Source: Parerythrobacter aestuarii
GTDB taxonomy: Bacteria; Pseudomonadota; Alphaproteobacteria; Sphingomonadales; Sphingomonadaceae
Direction: 5' to 3'
NCBI RefSeq assembly: GCF_030140925.1
Contig: NZ_JARBWD010000001.1
Coordinates: forward strand, 1,674,001 to 1,738,000
DNA length: 64,000 nucleotides
Numbering within the stretch: the first letter of the stretch is position 1; each line of letters starts with the position of its first letter. The position numbers and the translations under genes are program-made. This document shows positions 44,689 through 53,823 of the stretch, piece after piece. A model generated the notes under the pieces. The model did no database searches. It saw only the letters and a program-made list of their open reading frames with translations, and was not told where the DNA came from.

Positions 44689-46494
44689 ATGGGTTATTCT
44701 ACATTGAAGCGTCACCTTGCTCTCGGAGCTACCTGTGCTGCGCTCCTGATAGGCGGCATCCCCCTTTCCGCTCAGGACTCTGCGCCTACTGAGGATGATG
44801 AGGACTATTCGTCAGGGACAATTATCGTAACGGCTACCCGCATCCGTCAGGGCGGTGCACAGGACATCAAACATTTCCGTTCGGTCTCGCTGGATGGCAA
44901 CTTTTTCCCTCCCGCATCAAGCCTCACTATGGAGGGGCTGTTGGGCGAGCATGACCTGACCCTGCCGAGCGTGCGTGATTGCGACCAGCTCTTCTGCGTT
45001 GCCGCGCATTCCATGCCCGCCGCGCTTCCCGGCAGGCCGCAGGATGACCTGTTTATCGGCCTGGGTTTCGAGAGCGGAGTAGACGAAGAAGCCTACAAAG
45101 GCGAACCGGTCAGCCTGATCGCGGTGGTCGACCGTTCCGGCTCCATGTCGGGCGAGCCGCTTGCGCGGGTCAAGGAAGGGCTGCGTTCGGTCGTCCGCAA
45201 CCTGCGCGAAGGCGATCGCTTCGGGATTGTCATCTACGGTAGCGACACCGTCGTCCACCTGCCGGTGACGGATGTTGCCGGCAATGTTGCTGACATCAAC
45301 CGGGCCATCACGGGGATCGAGATAAACGGGTCCACCTATATGGAGGCCGGCCTCAAGCTGGGCTACGCGACCGCGTTCAAGGAGCTCGAGACGGCGCGCG
45401 GAAAGACCCGGCTGATGCTGTTCACCGACGAGAATCCCAACGTCGGCAATACGGCTCCCGAAGGCTTCATGGGCCTTGCGACCGAAGGTTCGCGGCGCGG
45501 TGTGGGCCTGACCACCATCGGCGTGGGCGTCCACTTCGATGCCCAGCTGGCGACCAAGGTTTCCAGCGTGCGTGGCGGGAACCTGTTCTTTGTCGACCGT
45601 GAAGGCGATGCATCTGCGCTGTTTGCAAAGGAACTCTACAACATGGTCGGCGAGGTCGCGCACGATGTTGCGATCAGCATTGACCCGGCCGACGGTTACA
45701 AAGTGACTGGAGTATTCGGAGTTCCTGCCAACCTGATGACCCAGGCAGATGACGGGACCATCACCGTGACTATTGGCAGCGCGTTCCTGTCCAGCAATGG
45801 TGGCGGCATTTACGCAACCCTCGGCAAGGCCAGTGGACTTGAATATCTGCCGGTGAAGGACCTGGGAGGCGTCGCACCGGCGCAGGTCTCGATAGCCTAT
45901 ACCGATGCGATTTCCGGCAAACAGGAAGCAGATAGCGTCGCTGTCATGCCCATCGCTGATGCACCCCCAGAGCGCTTGCTGGCCGCGCAAATGCTGGTCG
46001 ATGAATACCTTACGCTTAGTGACGCGCTCGCCATTCATCACAAGGGCGGGGACAAGAAAGCAGTCTATCACGCGCTCAATGGCCTTAGCCAACGTATCGA
46101 GCAGGCCGGGCTCAAGGGCTTCGACAAGGAAGTTGAACTGGTTACCGGATTGCGCGACCGCGCGGCATATCTTGCCGGTTTCTCCGGCGAGTTACCCAAG
46201 GCCCTCAAGCCAATGACAGCGGTTGGGGAATGGCGCGTCTTGCGGACTGCAGGTGTCGAAGACCTCGATAGCGGGGACCTGGTCGAACTCACCAGGTATG
46301 GTGAATTCATCACCCAGCGTACCAAGGGTCGCAACAAGGGCGAAGAAATCTACCAGGATTTCGAGATCAACGAGAAAGAGATCTACATCCGCGGCACGGA
46401 CCTGGTGCTGACCTATCTCGTCGAAGGCGACCGCATGCGCCTGAAAGACCGTCGCGGGGTCGAGATCCTGCTCGAACGAAGCGAGACGAGCTAG
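44689..46494 (+). CDS. Exported von Willebrand factor A-domain protein with TonB-box-like N-terminus
   Basis: 601 residues. A signal peptide (1-28) ends LSA-QD. GTIIVTATRIRQGGAQ at 43-58 looks like the TonB-box/N-plug start of sphingomonad TonB-dependent receptors, yet no beta-barrel follows. The vWA domain starts near residue 140 with the MIDAS motif DRSGSMS at 148, followed by GSTYMEAGLKLGY and LFTDENPN. The C-terminal third is a mixed domain with EYLTLSDALAIHHKGGDKKAVYHAL. GGGGAGA precedes the ATG at 44689. The role is unknown; a periplasmic metal-dependent adhesion or assembly factor would fit. Confidence 0.82.
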   Translation: MGYSTLKRHLALGATCAALLIGGIPLSAQDSAPTEDDEDYSSGTIIVTATRIRQGGAQDIKHFRSVSLDGNFFPPASSLTMEGLLGEHDLTLPSVRDCDQLFCVAAHSMPAALPGRPQDDLFIGLGFESGVDEEAYKGEPVSLIAVVDRSGSMSGEPLARVKEGLRSVVRNLREGDRFGIVIYGSDTVVHLPVTDVAGNVADINRAITGIEINGSTYMEAGLKLGYATAFKELETARGKTRLMLFTDENPNVGNTAPEGFMGLATEGSRRGVGLTTIGVGVHFDAQLATKVSSVRGGNLFFVDREGDASALFAKELYNMVGEVAHDVAISIDPADGYKVTGVFGVPANLMTQADDGTITVTIGSAFLSSNGGGIYATLGKASGLEYLPVKDLGGVAPAQVSIAYTDAISGKQEADSVAVMPIADAPPERLLAAQMLVDEYLTLSDALAIHHKGGDKKAVYHALNGLSQRIEQAGLKGFDKEVELVTGLRDRAAYLAGFSGELPKALKPMTAVGEWRVLRTAGVEDLDSGDLVELTRYGEFITQRTKGRNKGEEIYQDFEINEKEIYIRGTDLVLTYLVEGDRMRLKDRRGVEILLERSETS

Positions 46495-46519
46495 AGCTAC
46501 ATTTCATACTCATGAATTG

Positions 46520-46550
46520 AAAAGGGCCGGAACTCATGTCCGGCCCTTTT
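46520..46550. terminator. Bidirectional terminator between the vWA and aldolase genes
   Basis: A perfect 12-bp stem AAAAGGGCCGGA/TCCGGCCCTTTT around a 7-base loop, with A/T ends giving a U-tract on both strands. It serves the converging vWA and aldolase genes. Confidence 0.88.
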
Positions 46551-46569
46551 GCGATGAGTTACCCGCGAT

Positions 46570-47364
46570 CTAGTCGCGGAAGCTCGGATCCATACGGTCC
46601 AGTTTCCGCAGCAGCGCCGGCCAGGCCAACATGTTGGCTACCATTCCCATACCTTCGGGCTTGGTCTGCTCCCGGACCTTCTCCGGCGTACCTTGCGGCG
46701 GATTGTGCAGCATCTCGCGACCGCCGGCGAGCATCTTGACCTGCGCATCACAGGCGCGCTCGACGAAATAAAGCCGCAAGAAGCATTCGGCGACAGTCTT
46801 GCCGATGGCCAGCGTGCCGTGGTTGCGCAGGATCATCACGTGCTTGTCGCCCATGTCCTGCACCAGGCGCTCGCGCTCCTCGAGATCGGTCGCGATGCCT
46901 TCATACTCGTGATAGGCGATGTCCGCGCGGGCGATCATGCCAGTCTGGGTATGCTCCATCAGCCCGTCGCTCATCGCGCTCACGGCCTGCCCGGCGGGCG
47001 TGTGCAGGTGCATCACCGCGTGCGCATCTTCGCAATTCATGTGCAGTGCCGAATGGATGGTGAAGCCGGCCGGGTTGACCGGGTGCGAGGTCGGCAGCAC
47101 CGGCTTCCCCTCGACGTCGATCTTTACCAGCGAGGAAGCGGTGATCTCGTCGAACATCATGTCATACGGATTGATCAGGAAATGATGCTCGGGCCCCGGC
47201 ACGCGGGCCGAGAGGTGGGTGAAAATCAAATCGTCCCACCCGTAATATGCCACAAGGCGATAGGCGGCGGCGAGGTCGACGCGGACCTGCCATTCTTCTT
47301 CGCTGACGGAGCCGCGGATGTGGCTGTCGTCATTGGCGCTCTTGGTTTCGAGTACTGTGGCCAT
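46570..47364 (-). CDS. Class II aldolase/adducin family protein
   Basis: 264 residues. Zinc-ligand pattern MHLHTPAGQAVSAMSDGL (HxH) with a later His in MILRNHGTLAIGKTVAECFLRLYFVERAC, typical of the fuculose-aldolase/adducin fold. YGWDDLIFTHLSARVPG is the N-terminal substrate/phosphate region. Members cleave or decarboxylate sugar or hydroxy-acid phosphates; adducin-like members lack known substrates. It lies 27 bases downstream of the HD-domain gene, so they are probably co-transcribed. Confidence 0.88.
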   Translation of the reverse strand: MATVLETKSANDDSHIRGSVSEEEWQVRVDLAAAYRLVAYYGWDDLIFTHLSARVPGPEHHFLINPYDMMFDEITASSLVKIDVEGKPVLPTSHPVNPAGFTIHSALHMNCEDAHAVMHLHTPAGQAVSAMSDGLMEHTQTGMIARADIAYHEYEGIATDLEERERLVQDMGDKHVMILRNHGTLAIGKTVAECFLRLYFVERACDAQVKMLAGGREMLHNPPQGTPEKVREQTKPEGMGMVANMLAWPALLRKLDRMDPSFRD

Positions 47365-47391
47365 CGGGCTGCTCCTCTAATGTTCCTGCAA

Positions 47392-47979
47392 TCAATCTAC
47401 GGCGGCTTTGTACACGCTGGCGCGCGGACGTTCAAACAGACGCATCACCATCGGTTCGAAGAATTCCAAGGGCAGCGTGTCGTAGTCCGGATCGAAGGCC
47501 GGGCAATCGTACTTGTCGATGAATTCCTTCGTCGCCTCGAAATAGGGCGAGTCGGCATATTTGTCTCGCATGTCCGGATCGAGCCCGATGAAATGGAAGA
47601 AGTTGTTGCCCTGGAAAATGGCGTGGTGCTTGACGATCCAGTGCAATTCTTCCGAGAGGAAAGGCTCCATGATCGCAGCGGCGATATCGGCGTGGTTATA
47701 GGCTCCGAGCGTATCGCCGATGTCGTGTAGTAGGGCCATCACCACATAGTCTTCGGGCTTGCCGTCGCGATAGGCGCGGGTAGCTGTCTGCAGGCAGTGT
47801 GTCAGCCGGTCGACGGCAAACCCGCCGCAGTCGCCTTCGAGCAGGCGCAAATGATCGAGAACGCGCGCACCGCCGCTCTGCGCGAAGGGCTTCATGTGCG
47901 ACATGATGATGTCCCAGTCTTCCTGCGTGCCTTCGGTCATGGTGTGGAAGGCGGCGGTCTTGTCGAGCACGTCGGTCAT
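47392..47979 (-). CDS. HD-domain protein (possible PhnZ/MIOX-type di-iron oxygenase)
   Basis: 195 residues. The HD pattern includes His61 (LTHCLQ), His85-Asp86 (ALLHDIGD), His96, and the cluster around His113-His119 (HWIVKHHAIF). The compact size and C-terminal EFIDKYDCPAFDPDY resemble HD oxygenases such as PhnZ and inositol oxygenase rather than large phosphohydrolases. This is a comparison from memory, not a search. It is upstream of the aldolase gene and divergent from the Crp/Fnr regulator, 67 bases apart. Confidence 0.72.
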   Translation of the reverse strand: MTDVLDKTAAFHTMTEGTQEDWDIIMSHMKPFAQSGGARVLDHLRLLEGDCGGFAVDRLTHCLQTATRAYRDGKPEDYVVMALLHDIGDTLGAYNHADIAAAIMEPFLSEELHWIVKHHAIFQGNNFFHFIGLDPDMRDKYADSPYFEATKEFIDKYDCPAFDPDYDTLPLEFFEPMVMRLFERPRASVYKAAVD

Positions 47980-48046
47980 CGCGATGATCCTCTCCCGAAT
48001 CGATTGAACTTGTCATCTGTTATCTAGCCGTGCATCACGACTAAGA

Positions 48047-48700
48047 ATGCAAAGGACTTATCATTTCTCGAACATTGGGCCGACCAGGGCGGAAGGTGAC
48101 ATCTTTGCGATTCTGGTGGAGGCCGGTCGCCGTCAGGTCTTTGACCATGGCACGCAAGTGCTTCACCGAGGTGACCCGCCGAAGGGGTTCTGGTTGATAG
48201 AAGAAGGACAGGTAATGGCCTGTCGGTTCACCAGGGAAGGGGAACGTATCCTCTATGGCGTCCTCGGTAGTGGCGACCTCATTGGCGAACTGGCTTGCTT
48301 CACTGGCTTGCTCCAACAGATGAACGCCTTCGCTGAAGGCAGCGCCACCTTGGTGTGGGTTCCACTGCCCCAAATTGACGGATTGCTTGAAGATGAGCCG
48401 CAATTTGCGCGCTGGTTGCTCAGCGCGATGGCGCACAAGATGCGTCTGGCATTGGACAGGATTGAAGTCGACTCCAGCCTTTCCGCCAAGGCCCGCATCG
48501 CTCGCGTCCTTGCAGACCTGGTTTTGGAAGAGGGACAGGATCTGGAGATAACCCAGCAGCAACTGGCCGATTTCATAGGGGTTTCACGCGTGACTGTTGG
48601 CCAGGTCTTGGGGGCCCTCGAACGTGAGGGGTTGGTGCAGCGGAACTACAGCAGGATCCGCGTGTGCAATGCTGGTGGCCTTGTCGAACTGGCCGGTTGA
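48047..48700 (+). CDS. Crp/Fnr-family transcription regulator
   Basis: 217 residues. The N-terminal cyclic-nucleotide-type beta-roll spans about 25-120 (HGTQVLHRGDPPKGFWLIEEGQV, GSGDLIGELACF). A dimer helix follows, and the C-terminal winged helix has EITQQQLADFIGVSRVTVGQVLGALEREGLVQ. There is no N-terminal Cys set for an Fe-S cluster, so it is not an oxygen-sensing FNR of the classic type. Effector unknown. Divergent from the HD-aldolase pair, which is the obvious candidate target. Confidence 0.9.
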   Translation: MQRTYHFSNIGPTRAEGDIFAILVEAGRRQVFDHGTQVLHRGDPPKGFWLIEEGQVMACRFTREGERILYGVLGSGDLIGELACFTGLLQQMNAFAEGSATLVWVPLPQIDGLLEDEPQFARWLLSAMAHKMRLALDRIEVDSSLSAKARIARVLADLVLEEGQDLEITQQQLADFIGVSRVTVGQVLGALEREGLVQRNYSRIRVCNAGGLVELAG

Positions 48701-48798
48701 ACTTATCTCCATACCAGTTTGACGAAAAGCGCGGAGGTTAAGACCCCGTTAGGCAATATTGTCTAACAGGTGCCCGGTGGGAAATCGGGAGAGGACAG

Positions 48799-50145
48799 GT
48801 GCACCACGAGAAGATCGATCTGCAGGCAGCTGAAGATGCAGAACGCCTTAAATCCTTCGGAGTTTCGGACAAGGCCAATGAAGCCTTCGTCAAGATCGCC
48901 GACTTGCTTCGTCCGCATGCACGCGAACTGGCTACCACATATCTTGATCACTTTCTGGATTTTGCCGGCCTGATGGTGACCCCTGAACAGCGTGAGTTCC
49001 AGATCGGCAAGACTGCTGCTTACAGCGCCAATAAATATACCCCGCCAATCGACGGTGAATGGATCGCCCGCGTGCGTAAGATGGGCCAGATGCAGTACAA
49101 GCTCGGCACTGACGCATACGCCAATCTCGGGGCCCTGAGCCGCTCACAGCGCCAGTCCGCCGCAATCATCTTTGCCGGCGCAGACAGTGTTTCCGAGGGC
49201 CAATACCTGGTGGAACAGTTCATGCGTGTTGCTGCGCTTGAATCCGAGATCATGATGTCGACAATCCAGCAGGAACATCATGCGGCCTACCGCGCCAAGG
49301 CGGCAGAGCAGGCGCAAAAGTTCCGTAGCGAGATCGCGTCTGCCGTCGAAGAAGCCGTCACCAAGAGCCGTTCTTCGCGCGAGCAATGCGAAGAAGCCGC
49401 CAATATGACCAACCAGCTGCTCAATTTGGCGAGCGAAGTCGCAGCGTCCTCGCAGCAATCGTATAGCGCGATGGCCGAAGCGGCTCAGACGTCCGGCGGG
49501 ATCAAGGATACCATCGAAACCATCAAGCATGATCTCGCAGCGACCGTTTCCTCGCTGCACAGCGCCACATCGGTAGCGGACAAGGCCGCTCATAATGCCG
49601 ATCAACTCGCTGATCACAGTACGTCGATCGAAAAAATCCTGCAGCTGATCAAGGCCATCACTGAACAGACCAACATTCTGGCGCTGAATGCCACCATCGA
49701 GGCGGCGCGCGCAGGTGAGGCAGGGCGAGGTTTCTCTGTCGTGGCCAATGAGATCAAGGATCTGGCCGGTAAGACCGCCCGCGCGACAGATGAAATCGCC
49801 GATCGCCTCGGTGCGATTGAGGAAGTGGCGGCAAACTCGACAGATTCAAACCGTGAAATGTTGGCCACCTTCGACCAGATCCGCAGTTCGGCCGACCGTT
49901 TGACCGACATCATGCAGGAGCAGTCCTCAAATGTGACCCGCATCGCGGCTTGCGTGGACGAAACTGCGACCAGCGCGGAAGCCTCGACCAATGTCATGGC
50001 CCAGATCACCAGCATGGTTGAAGGCATTGCCTTCGATCTCGGGACAGTGACCCAGAGCGCTGGCGAGCTGGACGGCGATATTGCCGAGCTCAAACTCCAT
50101 GCTGACAATTTCGTCGCCAGTCTTTCACAGGTCAACCGCAGCTAG
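48799..50145 (+). CDS. Soluble globin-domain methyl-accepting chemotaxis protein
   Basis: 448 residues with no membrane span, so cytoplasmic. Residues 10-165 form a protoglobin-like sensor ([18 protein letters not shown] and [21 protein letters not shown]). The signalling domain has the hallmark hairpin [31 protein letters not shown]. Compared with HemAT-type sensors, the proximal-His position appears to be Gln99, so haem binding is doubtful. The start is a GTG with GGAGAGG just ahead. Its 3' end overlaps the opposite-strand leuA by 4 bases. Confidence 0.88.
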   Translation: MHHEKIDLQAAEDAERLKSFGVSDKANEAFVKIADLLRPHARELATTYLDHFLDFAGLMVTPEQREFQIGKTAAYSANKYTPPIDGEWIARVRKMGQMQYKLGTDAYANLGALSRSQRQSAAIIFAGADSVSEGQYLVEQFMRVAALESEIMMSTIQQEHHAAYRAKAAEQAQKFRSEIASAVEEAVTKSRSSREQCEEAANMTNQLLNLASEVAASSQQSYSAMAEAAQTSGGIKDTIETIKHDLAATVSSLHSATSVADKAAHNADQLADHSTSIEKILQLIKAITEQTNILALNATIEAARAGEAGRGFSVVANEIKDLAGKTARATDEIADRLGAIEEVAANSTDSNREMLATFDQIRSSADRLTDIMQEQSSNVTRIAACVDETATSAEASTNVMAQITSMVEGIAFDLGTVTQSAGELDGDIAELKLHADNFVASLSQVNRS

Positions 50146-51857
50146 GTTGTAGGGGAACCAACCGATCCATTGGCCGCGCTCAGCACCGCTCGGACGCTGG
50201 CCGTGGCGACGTCTTCGTCGATCCCGCAACCCCAGATGGTTTTGCCTTCCGGCGTGCGACACTCGAGATAGGCGGCCGCACGGGCATCGGTCCCTGTCCC
50301 AAGGGCATGCTCGGTATAATCGAGTACTTCTAGCTGGACTCCGAAAGCTGCACGTAGAGTTGCCATGACGCTGGAGATCAGGCCGTTACCGCGCCCGCTC
50401 ACGCTTTGCTCCTTGCCGTCAACTGCAATTGTTCCGGCAAACAAGCGGGTGCCGTCGCTGGCACGGCTTTCTTCGTAGCTCACCAGCTGGAAATGCTTGG
50501 GGTGGGTCTGAACATGATAGGCGGTCTTGAAAGTCTGCCAGATATCAGCCGCGTTGAGCTCACGCCCGAGCCGGTCGGCCATTTCCTGCACATGTGGTGA
50601 GAAATCGGCCTGCATTTTCTTGGGGAGCTTGAGGCCCTGATCCTGCTCCAACACCCAAGCGAAACCGCCTTTGCCGCTTTGCGAATTGACCCGGATCACG
50701 GCTTCGTAATTGCGACCGAGGTCAGCCGGGTCGATCGGGAGGTATGGCACCCGCCAACGCTCGTCGTTTTGGCGCTCGTGCGCGGCGAAGCCCTTCTTGA
50801 TGGCGTCCTGGTGGCTACCGGAGAAGGCTGTGTAGACCAGTTCACCGCCATAGGGGTGGCGTTGGTGCACGGGGATCTGATTGCAATATTCGACCGTTTC
50901 GATGACGCGATCGATGTCGGAGAAATCCAGGCCCGGATCTACCCCTTGCGTGTACATGTTGAGCGCCATGGTCACGAGGCAGCAATTGCCGGTCCGCTCG
51001 CCATTGCCGAACAGGCACCCTTCAACGCGATCAGCCCCTGCCATCAAGCCGAGTTCCGCTGCTGCGACGCCAGTGCCGCGATCATTGTGGGTGTGCAGGC
51101 TGATGATCGCTCTCTCGCGATTCGGCAGGTGACGGCAGAAATATTCGATCTGGTCGGCGTAGATATTGGGGGTTGCTGCCTCGACCGTAGCCGGCAGATT
51201 CAGGATGATGGGCCTTTCGGGTGTGGGCTGGAGCACTTCCATCACTGCTGCGCAAACCTCGATGCTGAAATCGATTTCGGCGGTGGAGAAGGTCTCGGGC
51301 GAATACTCGAAGTGCCACTCGGTGTTCGGGCGCTTGTCGGCTTCGTCTGCGAGAACCTGTGCCCCCTTGATCGCGACCCCGACGACCTCGTCGGTTGTCA
51401 TGCCGAACACGATTTCCCGCCAGGCAGGGCTGACCGCGTTGTAGAGATGGACAATCGCAGCACGCGCACCGTCGAGGCTTGCGAAGCTGGTACGGATCAG
51501 CTCTTCGCGGCTCTGCGTCAAAACCTGCACCAGCACGTCGTCGGGAATACGCCCTGAGCGCACCAGGCCCTGAATGAAGTCGAACTCGGTTGCCCCGGCG
51601 CTGGGGAAGCCGACTTCGATTTCCTTGATCCCTACTTCCACCAGCAGGTCGAAGAAGCGGTTCTTCTTCACCGCATCCATCGGGTCGATGATCGACTGGT
51701 TGCCGTCGCGCAGGTCGGTGCTGAGCCATCGCGGCGGGCTGCCGATGGTGCGGCTCGGCCATTGACGATCAGGCAAGTCGATCTGCGGGAATGGGCGATA
51801 CTTACCGGACGGATCGCTCAACATATTGCGCATGCGATTTTGGGGCTGGGTACTCAT
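50142..51857 (-). CDS. leuA: 2-Isopropylmalate synthase
   Basis: Condenses acetyl-CoA with 2-oxoisovalerate, the first committed step to leucine. 571 residues of the long LeuA2 type. [15 protein letters not shown] is the N-terminal catalytic signature. The metal-binding [16 protein letters not shown] (HxH) is followed by [22 protein letters not shown]. The C-terminal regulatory domain ([20 protein letters not shown]) probably mediates leucine feedback. A possible leader peptide lies upstream. Confidence 0.96.
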   Translation of the reverse strand: MSTQPQNRMRNMLSDPSGKYRPFPQIDLPDRQWPSRTIGSPPRWLSTDLRDGNQSIIDPMDAVKKNRFFDLLVEVGIKEIEVGFPSAGATEFDFIQGLVRSGRIPDDVLVQVLTQSREELIRTSFASLDGARAAIVHLYNAVSPAWREIVFGMTTDEVVGVAIKGAQVLADEADKRPNTEWHFEYSPETFSTAEIDFSIEVCAAVMEVLQPTPERPIILNLPATVEAATPNIYADQIEYFCRHLPNRERAIISLHTHNDRGTGVAAAELGLMAGADRVEGCLFGNGERTGNCCLVTMALNMYTQGVDPGLDFSDIDRVIETVEYCNQIPVHQRHPYGGELVYTAFSGSHQDAIKKGFAAHERQNDERWRVPYLPIDPADLGRNYEAVIRVNSQSGKGGFAWVLEQDQGLKLPKKMQADFSPHVQEMADRLGRELNAADIWQTFKTAYHVQTHPKHFQLVSYEESRASDGTRLFAGTIAVDGKEQSVSGRGNGLISSVMATLRAAFGVQLEVLDYTEHALGTGTDARAAAYLECRTPEGKTIWGCGIDEDVATASVRAVLSAANGSVGSPTT

Positions 51858-51938
51858 GGTCTCGGCTTTTCGAAATCTGGTCAGGTGCTGCTGCGATACC
51901 CCTTGAGCGCGTGGCGCGCTCTTATCGCACGCCGAACG

Positions 51939-51989
51939 TCACGCCCAAGGGCGTGTAAGTCGAATAAGCAGTCCGATCTTCGTAGCCAT
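51939..51989 (-). promoter_or_regulatory. Possible leader peptide and hairpins before leuA
   Basis: A 16-residue ORF, MATKIGLLIRLTRPWA, lies 81 bases upstream of leuA. It has three Leu codons (CTG, CTT, CTT), two of them CTT, a codon expected to be uncommon in such GC-rich DNA, and two Ile codons. Its end overlaps the hairpin CACGCCC-TT-GGGCGTG, and GAGCGCG-CCA-CGCGCTC follows before leuA. This could be a leucine attenuator, but it lacks both a strong ribosome site and a U-tract. Confidence 0.35.
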
Positions 51990-52079
51990 GCAGGCTGTAT
52001 GCGGACAAGGTGAGGGCTTGTAAAGGCAAAGCTCAAGCGGCATCGCAGGTAATTATCTTTCACCACAAGAAGGCCTGCC

Positions 52080-52532
52080 ATGTCCGAAGAGTCCACTGGA
52101 GAGAACGAAGTCACCCATTCCCTCTACGAAACCATGGGGCTGGTCCGGATTATTGATGTAGATCCGGCAGGGCGTGCGAGCCTGGAGTATGAAGCTAAGC
52201 GAGAGCAATGCCATTCGGGAGGGGTGGTGCAAGGCGGCTTCATCAGCGGGTGGATCGACGCTGCAATGGCGCACGCTGCAATGGCCAGGAACGGCGAAGG
52301 CATCGTACCTATGACGCTCGAACTCAAGGTTAGTTATTTTGCGCCGACGCGTCCCGGCCCGGTCATTGCCGAGGCATGGGTCGAGCGACACGGCAAACGC
52401 ACCAGCTTTTACGAGGGCCACCTCAGAGACAAGGATGGAACTGTCCTCGCCAAGGCAACCAGCACCATCCTGCTGGCCGATGTTTCGCGCGTGTTAGCAG
52501 CTTCGAAGAAGGCGACAGGGGATGCTGCATGA
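52080..52532 (+). CDS. PaaI-type hotdog-fold thioesterase
   Basis: 150 residues of the acyl-CoA thioesterase hotdog fold. HSGGVVQGGFISGWIDAAMAHAAMA is the family's active-site helix and loop region. GIVPMTLELKVSYFAPTRPGPVIAEAWVERHGKRTSFYEGHLRDKDGTVLAKATSTI gives the sheet and C-terminal strand pattern. The substrate is probably an acyl- or aryl-CoA. The next gene starts inside its stop codon (ATGA), so they form an operon. Confidence 0.88.
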   Translation: MSEESTGENEVTHSLYETMGLVRIIDVDPAGRASLEYEAKREQCHSGGVVQGGFISGWIDAAMAHAAMARNGEGIVPMTLELKVSYFAPTRPGPVIAEAWVERHGKRTSFYEGHLRDKDGTVLAKATSTILLADVSRVLAASKKATGDAA

Positions 52533-53650
52533 GCGATATTCGTCCCTTTACGCTCGATGTTTCGCAAGCAGAGATCGATCGCCTCCACCGGAAGATCGAT
52601 GATACCCGCTGGCCCGAACCGGAGACGGTAGATGACTGGTCGCAGGGGACACCGCTGGCAGATTTGCAAGACCTCGTGGCGTACTGGCGTGACGGTTATG
52701 ACTGGCGGGCCTGCGAAGCAAAGCTCAACAATTTCGGGCAATTTGTGACAGAGATCGAAGGGCTCGACATCCATTTCCTTCACATACGGTCCTCACAAGA
52801 AGACGCGCTTCCCTTGGTTCTAACGCATGGTTGGCCGGGTTCTGTGAGGGAATTCTTCGATGTCATCCCGCTGCTCACAGAACCCGCAAAGGGACAGGCA
52901 TTCCACCTCGTCATTCCGTCGCTCCCCGGGTTCGGATTTTCGGCCAAGCCGGTCACGACCGGATGGGGGGTCGAGAAGATCGCTTTGGCTTGGTCCGCCC
53001 TGATGAAGCGACTGGGCTATTCGCGATGGGTAGCGCAAGGTGGAGACTGGGGCTCTGCAGTGACCACGGCCATCGGTGCCCAGGCTCCCGAGGGTTGCCT
53101 TGGCATCCATATCAACATGCCGATCGGCAGGCCCGGCCCGGACGATCTCGCCAACCCAGCGCCTGACGAGGCGAAGGCGCTCAAGGCACTGCAATTCTAC
53201 CAGGACTGGGATTCGGGATACTCCAAGCAGCAGAGCACCCGTCCGCAGACGGTTGGCTACGGGTTGGTCGACTCGCCTGTTGGACTGGCGGGCTGGATAT
53301 TCGAGAAGATGTATGCGTGGACCGATAATGCAGGTTCGCCGTTCGATGCACTCTCGAAAGATGCGATCCTCGATAACATCATGCTCTACTGGCTTCCGGC
53401 TACAGGGGCTTCGGCCGGGCGGCTGTACTGGGAAAGTTTTTCCAAATTTGGCGAAGGCGAAGTCGCAATTCCCAGCGGCGTGAGTGCCTTTCCGAAAGAA
53501 ATCATCCCCGCACCGCGCAAATGGGCCGAGCGACGGTATACCAATCTCATCTATTGGAATGATGTGGCCAGAGGCGGACATTTCGCAGCTTGGGAGCAGC
53601 CAGAACTCTTCGTTTCCGAGCTTCAGGGGTGCTTTTCCAAGCTGCGTTGA
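52529..53650 (+). CDS. Epoxide hydrolase (EHN-domain alpha/beta hydrolase)
   Basis: 373 residues. An N-terminal EHN domain (FTLDVSQAEIDRLHRKIDDTRWPEPE) precedes an alpha/beta-hydrolase core. HGWPGSVREF is the oxyanion HGxP motif, and GGDWGSAVTTAIG carries the nucleophile Asp. The catalytic-His region is ARGGHFAAWEQPELF. The pair of ring-opening Tyr residues is expected in the lid. It opens epoxides to diols. It is coupled to the thioesterase gene by an ATGA overlap; together they suggest hydrophobic-compound catabolism, which is inference. Confidence 0.9.
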   Translation: MSDIRPFTLDVSQAEIDRLHRKIDDTRWPEPETVDDWSQGTPLADLQDLVAYWRDGYDWRACEAKLNNFGQFVTEIEGLDIHFLHIRSSQEDALPLVLTHGWPGSVREFFDVIPLLTEPAKGQAFHLVIPSLPGFGFSAKPVTTGWGVEKIALAWSALMKRLGYSRWVAQGGDWGSAVTTAIGAQAPEGCLGIHINMPIGRPGPDDLANPAPDEAKALKALQFYQDWDSGYSKQQSTRPQTVGYGLVDSPVGLAGWIFEKMYAWTDNAGSPFDALSKDAILDNIMLYWLPATGASAGRLYWESFSKFGEGEVAIPSGVSAFPKEIIPAPRKWAERRYTNLIYWNDVARGGHFAAWEQPELFVSELQGCFSKLR

Positions 53651-53772
53651 AACTACTTAGGTCACCCGCAAGAAGGGCATCATCTTTGTAACGCTATCCA
53701 GTTCGTGCCTCCGAATTTCCCCACCCTGGATTGGAGGTAACGGGCCCATCCTGGCCCCTGTCTTGGCCCGAT

Positions 53773-53815
53773 GAGGAAGGGGCACCCGAAGCGATCGCAC
53801 AGGTGCCTCTTCCTC
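53773..53815. terminator. Bidirectional terminator between epoxide hydrolase and lldD-like genes
   Basis: GAGGAAGGGGCACC (53773-53786) pairs with GGTGCCTCTTCCTC (53802-53815), 14 pairs with one G-T. T-rich sequence follows on the plus strand. Confidence 0.7.
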
Positions 53816-53823
53816 CTTTCATC

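Noticed and set aside
44917-46092. A 391-residue minus-strand frame opposite the vWA gene
   Set aside because: The vWA protein has a signal peptide and MIDAS motif; the antisense frame has no recognisable feature.
51905-51921. GAGCGCG-TGG-CGCGCTC as a Rho-independent terminator before leuA
   Set aside because: The hairpin is strong but has no U-tract on either strand; kept only as part of a possible leader.
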